Assembly (NCBI RefSeq): GCF_002236105.1
Contig: NZ_NIWU01000001.1
Location: forward strand, 1 to 64,000
Origin: Pseudomonas umsongensis
GTDB taxonomy: Bacteria; Pseudomonadota; Gammaproteobacteria; Pseudomonadales; Pseudomonadaceae
Direction: 5' to 3'
DNA length: 64,000 nucleotides
A program made the position numbers and the translations under genes. The notes beneath the pieces were generated by a model that saw only the letters and a list, made by a program, of their open reading frames with translations, ran no database searches and was not told the origin of the DNA. Numbering within the stretch: the stretch's first letter is position 1; each line of letters begins with the position of its first letter. Below are positions 16,562 through 24,515 of the stretch, in pieces.

Positions 16562-18220
16562 ATGCCAGGCTCCAATCCTTATGACCTCGGCCTTGAGCAA
16601 AGTCCGGTCAACTACCGGCCTCTCACGCCGCTGGGCTTCATAGCCCGCACCGCCCAGGTATATCCGCAGCGGCTGGCGGTTATCCATGGTGCGCGTCGAT
16701 ACAACTGGTCCGAGACCTACGACCGGGTCTGCCGCCTGTCATCTGCGCTCAAGGCCGCGGGCATTGGCCGTGGCGATACGGTGGTATTGATCGCCGCCAA
16801 CACCCCGGAGATGATCGAGGCGCATTTCGGCGTACCGATGTGTGGCGCGGTCTTGTGCACGGTCAACACCCGGCTCGATCCTGCGGCAATCGCCTACATC
16901 CTGATGCATTGCGAAGCCCGGCTCGTGATCAGCGACACCGAATACGCGAGCGCCGTCGGCCAGGCGCTGGCACTTTTGGAGCACCGGCCAAGGGTGATCG
17001 ACATCGATGACAGCGAGGGGCCGGGCGGCGAGCGTCTGGGTGAGCTCGACTACGAGGCGTTCATCGGCGCGGCTTCTACAGACGAGCATTGGCAGGAACC
17101 TGTGGACGAGTGGCAGCCGATTGCCCTGAACTACACCTCGGGCACCACAGGGCGTCCCAAGGGGGTGGTTTATCACCATCGGGGGGCTTATCTGGCGGCG
17201 CTTTCAAATATGCTCGACTGGCAAATGCCGCGGCACTCCATCTTCTTGTGGACCCTGCCCATGTTCCATTGCAATGGCTGGGGCTTCGTCTGGACCATGG
17301 CGGTCAACGCCGGCACTCACGTGTGTCTTCGCCGCTGTGAACCGCAACGCGTGCTGTCGATGATTCGACAACACGGTGTTACCCATTACTGCGGCGCGCC
17401 AGTGGTGCACGCCATGCTGGCCCATGCGCCAAAGGAGTGGAAAGTCGGGATCAGCCACCGTGTTCATGGCCTGATCGGTGGCGCCCCGCCCCAACTGCCG
17501 GTGATTGCGGCGTTGCATCGAATGGGCATCGATCTTTTGCAGATATACGGTCTGACGGAGGTCTACGGTCCCGCTGTGGTATGTGCCGAGCACCAGGAAT
17601 GGAGCGAGCTTTCCACCGACTTGCTGACCGAACGCAAAGGTCGACAAGGCGTGCGTTATACGGCTCAGGAAGATATGGCGGTCCTGGACCCCGAGGACTT
17701 CACGCCGGTGCCGCGCGATGGCCGCAGCATTGGCGAAGTGATGTTCCGCGGCAACATGACGATGATGGGCTACCTGAAGGATCCGCAGGCCACCGCCGAG
17801 GCCTTTTTGGGTGGCTGGTTTCATTCCGGCGATCTTGCCGTTGTGCATGAGGACGGCTACATCCAGATCAGAGACAGGGCTAAGGACATCATCATTTCAG
17901 GTGGTGAGAACATCAGTTCGGTCGAGGTCGAGGAAGTGCTTTACCGCCATCCGGCTGTCCGTACCGCGGCGGTGGTTGCCATGCCCCATGCCAAGTGGGG
18001 CGAGACCCCCTGTGCCTTTGTCGAGACGAGCCCTGACGCGAGCATCGGCGAAGCGGAACTCATCGCCCATTGCCGTTCCTGCCTGGCCCATTACAAGGTG
18101 CCGACGCGGGTCATCGTGGGGGACTTGAGCAAGACGGCAACTGGCAAGGTGCGCAAAGTCGAACTGCGTGAACATGCCTTGCGGCTGGCTACCAGAGATG
18201 CGGCCATCCCGATCGATTGA
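16562..18220 (+). CDS. Acyl-CoA synthetase (AMP-forming)
   Basis: A 552-residue adenylate-forming ligase. The P-loop 'LNYTSGTTGRPKGVVYHHRG' is near residue 185, 'QIYGLTEVYGPAV' is motif A5, 'GWFHSGDLAVVHEDGYIQIRDRAKDIIISGGENISSVEVEE' holds the ATP/hinge region, and the C-terminal 'SKTATGKVRKVELR' contains the catalytic Lys. It resembles fatty-acyl or aryl-propionyl CoA ligases of the LC-FACS-like/DMSP-lyase-associated group. The carboxylic acid is unknown. It ends the run of tightly spaced genes; 183 bp follow before the aldehyde dehydrogenase. Confidence 0.9.
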   Translation: MPGSNPYDLGLEQSPVNYRPLTPLGFIARTAQVYPQRLAVIHGARRYNWSETYDRVCRLSSALKAAGIGRGDTVVLIAANTPEMIEAHFGVPMCGAVLCTVNTRLDPAAIAYILMHCEARLVISDTEYASAVGQALALLEHRPRVIDIDDSEGPGGERLGELDYEAFIGAASTDEHWQEPVDEWQPIALNYTSGTTGRPKGVVYHHRGAYLAALSNMLDWQMPRHSIFLWTLPMFHCNGWGFVWTMAVNAGTHVCLRRCEPQRVLSMIRQHGVTHYCGAPVVHAMLAHAPKEWKVGISHRVHGLIGGAPPQLPVIAALHRMGIDLLQIYGLTEVYGPAVVCAEHQEWSELSTDLLTERKGRQGVRYTAQEDMAVLDPEDFTPVPRDGRSIGEVMFRGNMTMMGYLKDPQATAEAFLGGWFHSGDLAVVHEDGYIQIRDRAKDIIISGGENISSVEVEEVLYRHPAVRTAAVVAMPHAKWGETPCAFVETSPDASIGEAELIAHCRSCLAHYKVPTRVIVGDLSKTATGKVRKVELREHALRLATRDAAIPID

Positions 18221-18403
18221 AGGACGTTCGAGACTGAAATTCCGGTTTCCGTAGGCCTGTTCGGGCTTGCGCGATGTTGTGCAAAAAAATTCAACTGGAT
18301 GCCTCATCCAGGTCGAGTGACGTTGCAGACGCGGACAGTGTCGGCGGCGATCACGACGGCCCGGTGGTTTCGGTATCCCTGCCTTTTGAGCGAGGAGACA
18401 CCC

Positions 18404-19981
18404 ATGAAAATTCTCGGCCATAACTACACTGGCGGTACACGTCGCGGTGAAAGCGGCGTCTATCTGCACAGCTACGATGCGACCTCTGGCGAGCGGTTAC
18501 CCTATGACTTCGTCCAAGCGAGCCCCGCCGAAGTCGATGCGGCTGCCCTGGCCGCCGCTTCGGCTTATCCCACCTTTCGTGCACTGCCGGCTGTCAAGCG
18601 TGCGGCGTTTCTCGACGCTATTGCCGACGAACTGGATGCACTGGGTGATGACTTCGTTTCCCTGGTAACCCGCGAAACCGCGCTGCCTGCCGGCCGTATC
18701 CAGGGTGAGCGTGGCCGTACCAGCGGCCAGATGCGGCTGTTTGCAAACGTGTTGCGCCGTGGCGATTTCTACGGTGCCCGTATCGACCTGGCGCAACCCG
18801 ATCGCAAGCCGCTGCCGCGTGTCGATCTGCGTCAGTGCAAGATGGGCGTCGGCCCGGTGGCTGTATTCGGTGCCAGCAACTTCCCGCTGGCATTCTCCAC
18901 GGCAGGTGGTGATACCGCCGCCGCCCTGGCTGCCGGTTGTCCGGTGGTGTTCAAGGCGCACAGTGGCCATATGGCGACCGCCGAGTGCGTGGCCGATGCC
19001 ATCATCCGTGCCGCGGAACAGACCGGCATGCCCAAAGGCGTGTTCAACATGATCTACGGCGCAGGCGTTGGCGAGGCACTGGTTAAACACCCGGCGATCC
19101 AGGCCGTTGGTTTCACCGGCTCGCTCAAAGGCGGTCGCGCGCTGTGCGACATGGCCGCGGCGAGGCCGCAGCCGATTCCGGTGTTCGCCGAGATGTCCAG
19201 CATTAACCCGGTTCTGGTGCTACCCGAAGCGCTCAAGCAGCGTGGTGCCAGCGTGGCCAACGAGCTGGCCGCTTCGGTGGTCATGGGCTGTGGCCAGTTC
19301 TGCACCAACCCCGGTCTGGTGATCGGCATTCGCTCGCCAGAGTTCTCCAGCTTTATTGAAAAACTTGCCGGCTTGATGGGCGATCAGCCAGCGCAAACCA
19401 TGCTCAATGCCGGCACCCTGCACAGCTACGAGAAGGGGCTGGCGGCACTTCATTCGCACAAGGCCATCAAGCATCTGGGGGGCCAGGCGCAGGACGGTGA
19501 GCAAGCCAGGCCGCAGTTGTTCCAGGCTGATGTCAGCCTGTTGCTGGATGACGACGAGTTGCTCCAGGAAGAGGTTTTCGGACCGACTACCGTACTGGTC
19601 GAAGTGGCTGACAAGGCCGAGTTGATCAAGGCGCTGCATGGCCTGCACGGTCAGCTCACCGCGACCCTGATTGCCGAGCCAGTCGACTTGGCTGCATTCG
19701 CCGAACTGGTGCCGGTGCTGGAGCAGAAGGCCGGCCGGTTACTGCTCAACGGCTACCCGACCGGCGTCGAGGTGTGCGACGCCATGGTGCACGGCGGGCC
19801 TTATCCCGCCACCTCGGATGCGCGCGGCACCTCCGTCGGTACGCTGGCCATCGACCGCTTCCTGCGCCCGGTGTGCTACCAGAACTACCCGGACGCGCTA
19901 CTGCCGCAGGCGTTGAGGAATGCCAACCCGCTGGGCATCCAGCGTCTGCTGAACGGTTGCAGTACCACCCAGGCGATTTAA
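18404..19981 (+). CDS. Aldehyde dehydrogenase, alpha-ketoglutaric semialdehyde dehydrogenase type
   Basis: A 525-residue NAD(P)-dependent enzyme. ATG 18404 follows GAGGAGA. It has 'FGASNFPLAFSTAGGDTAAALAAGCPVVFKAH' (cofactor loop), 'GFTGSLKGGRAL', the catalytic Glu region 'VFAEMSSINPV' and the catalytic Cys in 'GCGQFCTNPGL'. This variant pattern is that of type II/III ketoglutaric-semialdehyde dehydrogenases, which finish hexarate, pentose or hydroxyproline breakdown. No upstream hexarate dehydratase is in the operon, so a different semialdehyde (for example the product of the iron-dependent dehydrogenase) is equally possible. Confidence 0.88.
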   Translation: MKILGHNYTGGTRRGESGVYLHSYDATSGERLPYDFVQASPAEVDAAALAAASAYPTFRALPAVKRAAFLDAIADELDALGDDFVSLVTRETALPAGRIQGERGRTSGQMRLFANVLRRGDFYGARIDLAQPDRKPLPRVDLRQCKMGVGPVAVFGASNFPLAFSTAGGDTAAALAAGCPVVFKAHSGHMATAECVADAIIRAAEQTGMPKGVFNMIYGAGVGEALVKHPAIQAVGFTGSLKGGRALCDMAAARPQPIPVFAEMSSINPVLVLPEALKQRGASVANELAASVVMGCGQFCTNPGLVIGIRSPEFSSFIEKLAGLMGDQPAQTMLNAGTLHSYEKGLAALHSHKAIKHLGGQAQDGEQARPQLFQADVSLLLDDDELLQEEVFGPTTVLVEVADKAELIKALHGLHGQLTATLIAEPVDLAAFAELVPVLEQKAGRLLLNGYPTGVEVCDAMVHGGPYPATSDARGTSVGTLAIDRFLRPVCYQNYPDALLPQALRNANPLGIQRLLNGCSTTQAI

Positions 19982-20063
19982 GGCCTCATCCGCAGATGCT
20001 GATGCCTGTCGGTTCGCCGGGTATCTCGACGTAGTGCCGTTTGGGATCGCCGATTTACCACCT

Positions 20064-20071
20064 AACAAGAA
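20064..20071 (+). promoter_or_regulatory. Candidate Crc/Hfq motif before the OprD porin
   Basis: AACAAGAA fits AANAANAA and abuts the GAGAGAG ribosome site for ATG 20081. Confidence 0.45.
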
Positions 20072-20080
20072 GAGAGAGCT

Positions 20081-21349
20081 ATGCACGTACTTCGTCCCAC
20101 CCAAGCTTTTCTGCTGTCCGGCCTTACTGGGGCTTTCGGCGTTTGTTCATCCGCTTCGGCTGAGTTCCTTGCGGACAGCAAGGCCAGTCTGGACATGCGC
20201 AATTTCTATATGAACCGAGACTTCCGCCAGCCAGCGGCCCCACAAAACAAGGGCGAGGAGTGGGCGCAAGGCTTCCTGTTGCGCTACGAATCCGGCTACA
20301 CCGAAGGACCGGTGGGCGTGGGGGTCGATGCGCTTGGTCTGCTCGGCATCAAGCTGGATTCGAGCCCGGATCGCGCGGGCGCCACCGGTCTGCTACCGCG
20401 CGGCGCCGAGTCGAGGAGGGCACCCGATGACAACAGCGAGCTTGGCCTGACTGCCAAGCTCCGGGTCTCCAAGTCCACCCTCAAGGTGGGGACCCTGATT
20501 CCCAAGCTGCCGGTATTGCAGCCCAACGATACACGGCTGCTGCCGCAGACCTTCCAGGGTGGCTGGCTGAACTCGACGGACCTCGCGGGTCTGACCTTCG
20601 ACGCCGGTCGCCTCACCCAGGTGAGCCAGCGCGACTCGACCAACCGCGAAGACATGACAGTCATGAAAGGCCCCAGGCGCAACATCGTAACCGGGGCGAG
20701 GGCCACCACCGACCAGTTCGACTTTCTCGGTGGCAATTTCATGTGGAGCAAGACGCTCAGTACTGGCTACCACTACGCGCAGTTGGACGACCTGTACAAG
20801 CAGCATTATCTGACGGTGATGCATGTGTTGCCTATTGCCGAGGGGCAGGCGCTGAAATCCGATCTGCGTTGGGCCCGTTCGGCCGATGACGGCAGCAGCA
20901 ATGTCGACAACCAAATGCTCGGCGCCATGTTCACCTATTCAATGGGTGCGCACGCCTTCGGTCTCAGCTACCAGAAAATGAGCGGCGATACCGGTTTCGC
21001 CAACGTTCAGGGCACCGATCCGTACCTGGTCAACCTGCTGCAAATCAACGACTTCGGCAATCAGGACGAGCGCTCCCTGCAAGCCCGTTACGACTTCAAC
21101 TTCGCCGGCCTCGGCATTCCTGGCCTGACCTTTATGACCCGCTATGTAAAAGGCGACCAGGTCGACCTGGGAGTCGCTTCGGGAACCGGCAAGGAGTGGG
21201 AACGTAATACCGACATCGGCTATGTGATCCAGAGTGGCGCGCTGAAAAATGTCGGCATCAAATGGCGCAACGCGACTTATCGCTCGAGCTTTGCCAGTGA
21301 AATTGACGAGAATCGCCTGATCGTCAGCTACAGCCTCCCGCTCTGGTAA
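20081..21349 (+). CDS. OprD-family outer-membrane porin
   Basis: A 422-residue beta-barrel with a signal peptide (cleaved near 'SSASA-EF', about residue 27). OprD signatures are 'DSKASLDMRNFYMNRDFRQ' at the mature N-terminus, 'EWAQGFLLRYESGYTEGPVGVGVDALGLLGIKLD', 'FQGGWLNSTDLAGLTFDAGRL', and a terminal 'ENRLIVSYSLPLW' ending in an aromatic residue for outer-membrane insertion. These porins take up carboxylates and amino acids. Placed last in the operon, it most likely admits the pathway's substrate. Confidence 0.9.
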   Translation: MHVLRPTQAFLLSGLTGAFGVCSSASAEFLADSKASLDMRNFYMNRDFRQPAAPQNKGEEWAQGFLLRYESGYTEGPVGVGVDALGLLGIKLDSSPDRAGATGLLPRGAESRRAPDDNSELGLTAKLRVSKSTLKVGTLIPKLPVLQPNDTRLLPQTFQGGWLNSTDLAGLTFDAGRLTQVSQRDSTNREDMTVMKGPRRNIVTGARATTDQFDFLGGNFMWSKTLSTGYHYAQLDDLYKQHYLTVMHVLPIAEGQALKSDLRWARSADDGSSNVDNQMLGAMFTYSMGAHAFGLSYQKMSGDTGFANVQGTDPYLVNLLQINDFGNQDERSLQARYDFNFAGLGIPGLTFMTRYVKGDQVDLGVASGTGKEWERNTDIGYVIQSGALKNVGIKWRNATYRSSFASEIDENRLIVSYSLPLW

Positions 21350-21549
21350 GGCTGTTGCGTCGATGTCCATGCCGGGCGCCGTTCTGGCAAAAGGGTAGAT
21401 TCACGAGTCAGGAACTCCCGAGCAGATCTTCGACCGTCCGAAAAAAAGCTGAACGGCAGACTTTTTACGCTCGGTGCTCTGAAGATCAGGCTCTTGCAAT
21501 GAGAGCGGCGAATCCGCGGTTATCGGCTGATGCCGTAACCGCGGTCGTG

Positions 21550-21848
21550 GCGTGCCGGATGTGTTTGATGCCTAAAAGCAAAACGTGGAGCGCAGCACCA
21601 GTATTTGCGAGTTGTTGCCGCCGGCGCTTTTGATCGCCGAGTCGATGTCGTAGAACAAATAATCGAGGTCAACGGAAACGTTAGCGGTCGGGGTCCAATT
21701 GGCGTTGGCCTGATACAGGGTGCCCAAGCGTTTTCCGCGCCTGTTGGTTGTTCCGGGGGCTGTGGTCATGCCTGGCAAATAGACGCCGTCCTCGTTGCTT
21801 TCTCGCCAGCCAGCAAAGATGCCCGGTTCGAAACGGAACTTGTTGAAG
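21550..21848 (-). pseudogene. Truncated alginate-export-type porin (C-terminal remnant)
   Basis: The minus strand encodes about the last 90 residues of a porin almost identical to the end of the intact gene at 24516-25949 ('GIFAGWRESNEDGVYLPGMT', 'SQILVLRSTFCF'). The match runs from about 21550 (28 bp beyond the stop at 21572) to 21848. There it breaks off exactly where the AraC-associated repeat begins. The 5' four-fifths of the gene are missing. The open frame continues into the antisense of the AraC gene, but that part is not porin. The penultimate residue is Cys instead of Arg, a sign of drift. Confidence 0.85.
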
Positions 21849-21849
21849 T

Positions 21850-22895
21850 GAGGCGGCTTTTCCGACGAGCGTGGGGGCTGCGAAAGTCGAGGTAGACGCT
21901 CGGTCATTCGCGCGCGATAGTGGCCAACCAAGTGCTGCTGAACCCTTTCGCGACCGCCGGGGTCCGGAAACACATGGACGCCGCGATAATCCTTCATGGT
22001 GGCCGATAACAATATCGCTTCAAGCGAGCGGAGTAATCTGATGTCGATTGCCCAACGGGTTTTCCACGGCAGGTTTGGCCGGGTCGCCTTGCTGGACATG
22101 GATCGTTCGCTGGTTACCCACACCCATTCCGAATGCCATGTGCTGGTCAAAGTGTCCGGCGAGGACACTTATTTCAACGTCAACGGTCGGCGGGTGCCGC
22201 TCAGTGATCGCACGGCGGTGCTGGTCAACGCCTGGGAGCCGCATTTCTACGATCCGCAGCCGGGTGCCGGTGCCACTGTCATCCTGGCGCTCTACATCGA
22301 GCCCGCCTGGCTGGCCACTGCCCAGCAGTCGCTGGCGCTCAGCGGTCGGCCGGACTTTTTTGCCCAGTCATGCATCGAGCTGTCGAGCCGTAATCGCACC
22401 TTGGCCGACATCCTGGTCGCCGAAGCGCATGGCTGCGGGATCGTGCCGAAAGAGCGCATGGAATTCATGCTGTTCGACTTCCTGATCGAACTGATCGAGG
22501 ACTTTTCCAGCTGGCGGCATTTGTCGCTCCTGGGTGCGCCGAACTCAGGCGAGTTCCGGGACGCGCGCGTGCGCCGTGGCACCGCCTGGTTGCTTGAGCA
22601 CCTCGATGATCCGAACCCGATCGACAACGCCGCGCGGGCTTGTGGTCTGTCGCGGGCGCACTTCTTTGCGCTGTTCAGGAAAGATACCGGCATGACGCCG
22701 ACCCTGTTGCTTAACGACGCGCGCATGCGCCGGGCTTTTGCCTGGCTGGAGCGCGAGCGCAGTGGGACGTTGGGCCTGTTGTCGGAGAACCTCGGGTTCT
22801 CCGAGCAAGGCCATTTCACACGGTTTTTCCGTCAACACATCGGAGCTTCTCCCAGCCAATATCGGCGTGTAGTGGATTGTTATGCGGCGGTTTGA
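21850..22895 (+). repeat. Direct repeat copy B (AraC gene plus its upstream region)
   Basis: Same orientation as the segment at 3477-4519 and very similar over its full length, including the non-coding leader. Left of it lies the broken porin; right of it similarity ends at the stop codon. Confidence 0.9.
22041..22895 (+). CDS. AraC-family transcriptional regulator (copy B)
   Basis: A 284-residue paralogue of the gene at 3665, with the same length and the same start context (GCGGAGTAATCTG before the ATG). By eye it differs at nine residues, all in positions outside the helix-turn-helix recognition cores, for example Lys to Arg and Gln to Arg exchanges and a Cys near the C-terminus. Both copies look intact, so both may be expressed and could recognise the same sites. 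Downstream is a 12-base G tract. Confidence 0.9.
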   Translation: MSIAQRVFHGRFGRVALLDMDRSLVTHTHSECHVLVKVSGEDTYFNVNGRRVPLSDRTAVLVNAWEPHFYDPQPGAGATVILALYIEPAWLATAQQSLALSGRPDFFAQSCIELSSRNRTLADILVAEAHGCGIVPKERMEFMLFDFLIELIEDFSSWRHLSLLGAPNSGEFRDARVRRGTAWLLEHLDDPNPIDNAARACGLSRAHFFALFRKDTGMTPTLLLNDARMRRAFAWLERERSGTLGLLSENLGFSEQGHFTRFFRQHIGASPSQYRRVVDCYAAV

Positions 22896-22909
22896 ACCGA
22901 GAGGAGGGC

Positions 22910-22921
22910 GGGGGGGGGGGG
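22910..22921 (+). repeat. Poly-G tract (12 G)
   Basis: An uninterrupted run of twelve G, 15 bases after the AraC stop. Such tracts slip during replication and sequencing, and it lies outside any gene. Confidence 0.85.
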
Positions 22922-23006
22922 TATTGGGCGACCCTCCCGCCTAGGAAGTTAGTCTTTTCATCTTGAAACTGGCGGCTTGTATAGGCTACGAAAGTTGTAG
23001 GGTCTA

Positions 23007-23297
23007 CTAATCGTCCAGAAAGTCATAAATCTCTTTCATGCGTTCTTCACGCATCAACTCCAGCTCTTCCTTAGTGTCGGCCACCCACTGCAGAATGAAG
23101 TCCCAGCAATCGCAGTCGTGAGCGTCTGCTTCTGCTTCAAATGCTTCTTGCAGAAATTTCAGGCGATATTCTTCTGGCGAAAGCCCGCAGTTTTCAGCGA
23201 GGCTGTAGTTCAGCTCGCTGAGTTTAAGTTGGACCCATAAGTTGGCGGCCAGGAATTTCTTCAGGGCGAGTTCGGCTCTAAGCTCTTTTGCAATCAT
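23007..23297 (-). CDS. Hypothetical acidic protein
   Basis: A 96-residue protein that I do not recognise. It is predicted to be helical and acidic ('EAFEAEADAHDCDCWDF', 'KEELELMREERMKEIYDFLDD'), has no signal peptide or membrane segment, and holds two Cys in 'DCDCWD'. GAGAG precedes its ATG. It is followed on the other side by the SPOR-domain gene on the same strand, about 70 bp apart. Confidence 0.6.
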   Translation of the reverse strand: MIAKELRAELALKKFLAANLWVQLKLSELNYSLAENCGLSPEEYRLKFLQEAFEAEADAHDCDCWDFILQWVADTKEELELMREERMKEIYDFLDD

Positions 23298-23367
23298 GAA
23301 TGCTCTCTTGTGTCATAAAATAAGTAACCGTTTGGTTGAGGTTGGAGCAGCGCTAAATCGGGCTATG

Positions 23368-24120
23368 TCAATTTCCCGCCATCATCCATCCTCTAACGCC
23401 ATGACTTTCACTCAGCTCTTTCACGATTCGGGCCGCGTCCTGCTTCTGTTTATACGGGCCGATGACGACAAAGTTGTTTTCTTTACGCGCTACCGGTAAC
23501 TCCAGCTGCTGAATGGCTTTTGTGGCGCGATGACGGTTGGGTGTGTTCAACGCTATTTCGATCACCCACACGCCGGATGAAGGCGTGGCTGAAGCGGGTT
23601 TTGCAGTGTGGGAAATGAAGCCGCCGCACGTCAAACATGGGCGCTCCAGCGTGATTAGCGAGCCTGGCACGGTGCGAAAGACGTGCCATTGCGGATCAAT
23701 GGTTTTTTTGCGGGCGAATACGGCCAGGAGCAGGCCGGTAACAGTGATCAGAGCGCTGAGAATAATCGTCCATTGGTGTGCCCGTGCGGGCAATGAAGGC
23801 GGCGTAAGTGCTGGTGTTTCGTCTGGCTTTTCGACCAAAAACTGTACGGCGTCAGCCTCCGTTGGGTCGGGTATGTGAGATCCGTTTTTCGCAAGGGGGG
23901 CGAGCCCGTCGGAATGTTTTGTACTGAGCTCTGTCGCAACTTTATTAGCGGTGTCATCGAGTAGTTGTTCGAACTTTGTCACTTTTTGCTGGAGGTATGA
24001 ATTGCCGACGTTATTTTGACAAATTGGTCCTGTGGACGTGTAGGTCCATAGTAGTGCTGATAGTTGCCCCAAAACGCCAGTTACTAGGAAGCCCAAGCTA
24101 AGCTTTTGCACGGCGGCCAT
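23368..24120 (-). CDS. Membrane protein with C-terminal SPOR-like domain
   Basis: A protein of about 250 residues. It has an N-terminal membrane segment ('LSLGFLVTGVLGQLSALLWTY'), a polar linker of about 90 residues, a second membrane segment ('WTIILSALITVTGLLLAVFA') and a C-terminal SPOR-like fold ('VWVIEIALNTPNRHRATKAI…NNFVVIGPYKQKQDAARIVKEL'). SPOR domains bind denuded peptidoglycan at division sites. The start is uncertain: TTG 24126 and ATG 24120 are both possible and neither has a clear ribosome site. The A+T-rich sequence and unusual double-membrane layout suggest horizontally acquired DNA. Function unknown. Confidence 0.6.
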   Translation of the reverse strand: MAAVQKLSLGFLVTGVLGQLSALLWTYTSTGPICQNNVGNSYLQQKVTKFEQLLDDTANKVATELSTKHSDGLAPLAKNGSHIPDPTEADAVQFLVEKPDETPALTPPSLPARAHQWTIILSALITVTGLLLAVFARKKTIDPQWHVFRTVPGSLITLERPCLTCGGFISHTAKPASATPSSGVWVIEIALNTPNRHRATKAIQQLELPVARKENNFVVIGPYKQKQDAARIVKELSESHGVRGWMMAGN

Positions 24121-24126
24121 CTCCAA

Positions 24127-24493
24127 ATCAAGTGAATAGTTATTTGTCCCATTTGTTTCTGATAAAACAGGGTTCTATTGTTGATCCTGGGGTGGTCAAA
24201 ATTCTTGAGCGCGTCAGTGTGCCCAAGAGCCAAAACTAGTTGGCTGCTTTTTGTTGTTTGAAAGAACATCGGGCATGCACTTTATAGACTGTAGGTTGAC
24301 GAAAAAGGCTCAGGTGATCGAAAAAAAACCGTATCAGATGGATTTTAGGGTGATGCATTAAAACACTTGTATTCAAGGTGAATATCGAGGCCAAAGCACC
24401 TTACTGCCGGAAAGCCTCGACGATTCACCGATATCAATCTGGTGAAGTCAATGTCTTTGTCGACGTCAAATTTAATGAATTGCCGAGCAGCGT
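24127..24493. other. A+T-rich intergenic stretch, no gene seen
   Basis: About 370 bp between the SPOR-like gene and the repeat shared with the porin pseudogene. I see no ORF with a ribosome site, no tRNA and no clear hairpin with a U-run. The base composition is richer in A+T than in the flanking catabolic blocks. Confidence 0.5.
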
Positions 24494-24515
24494 TCGTGCC
24501 GGATGTTCTTGACGC

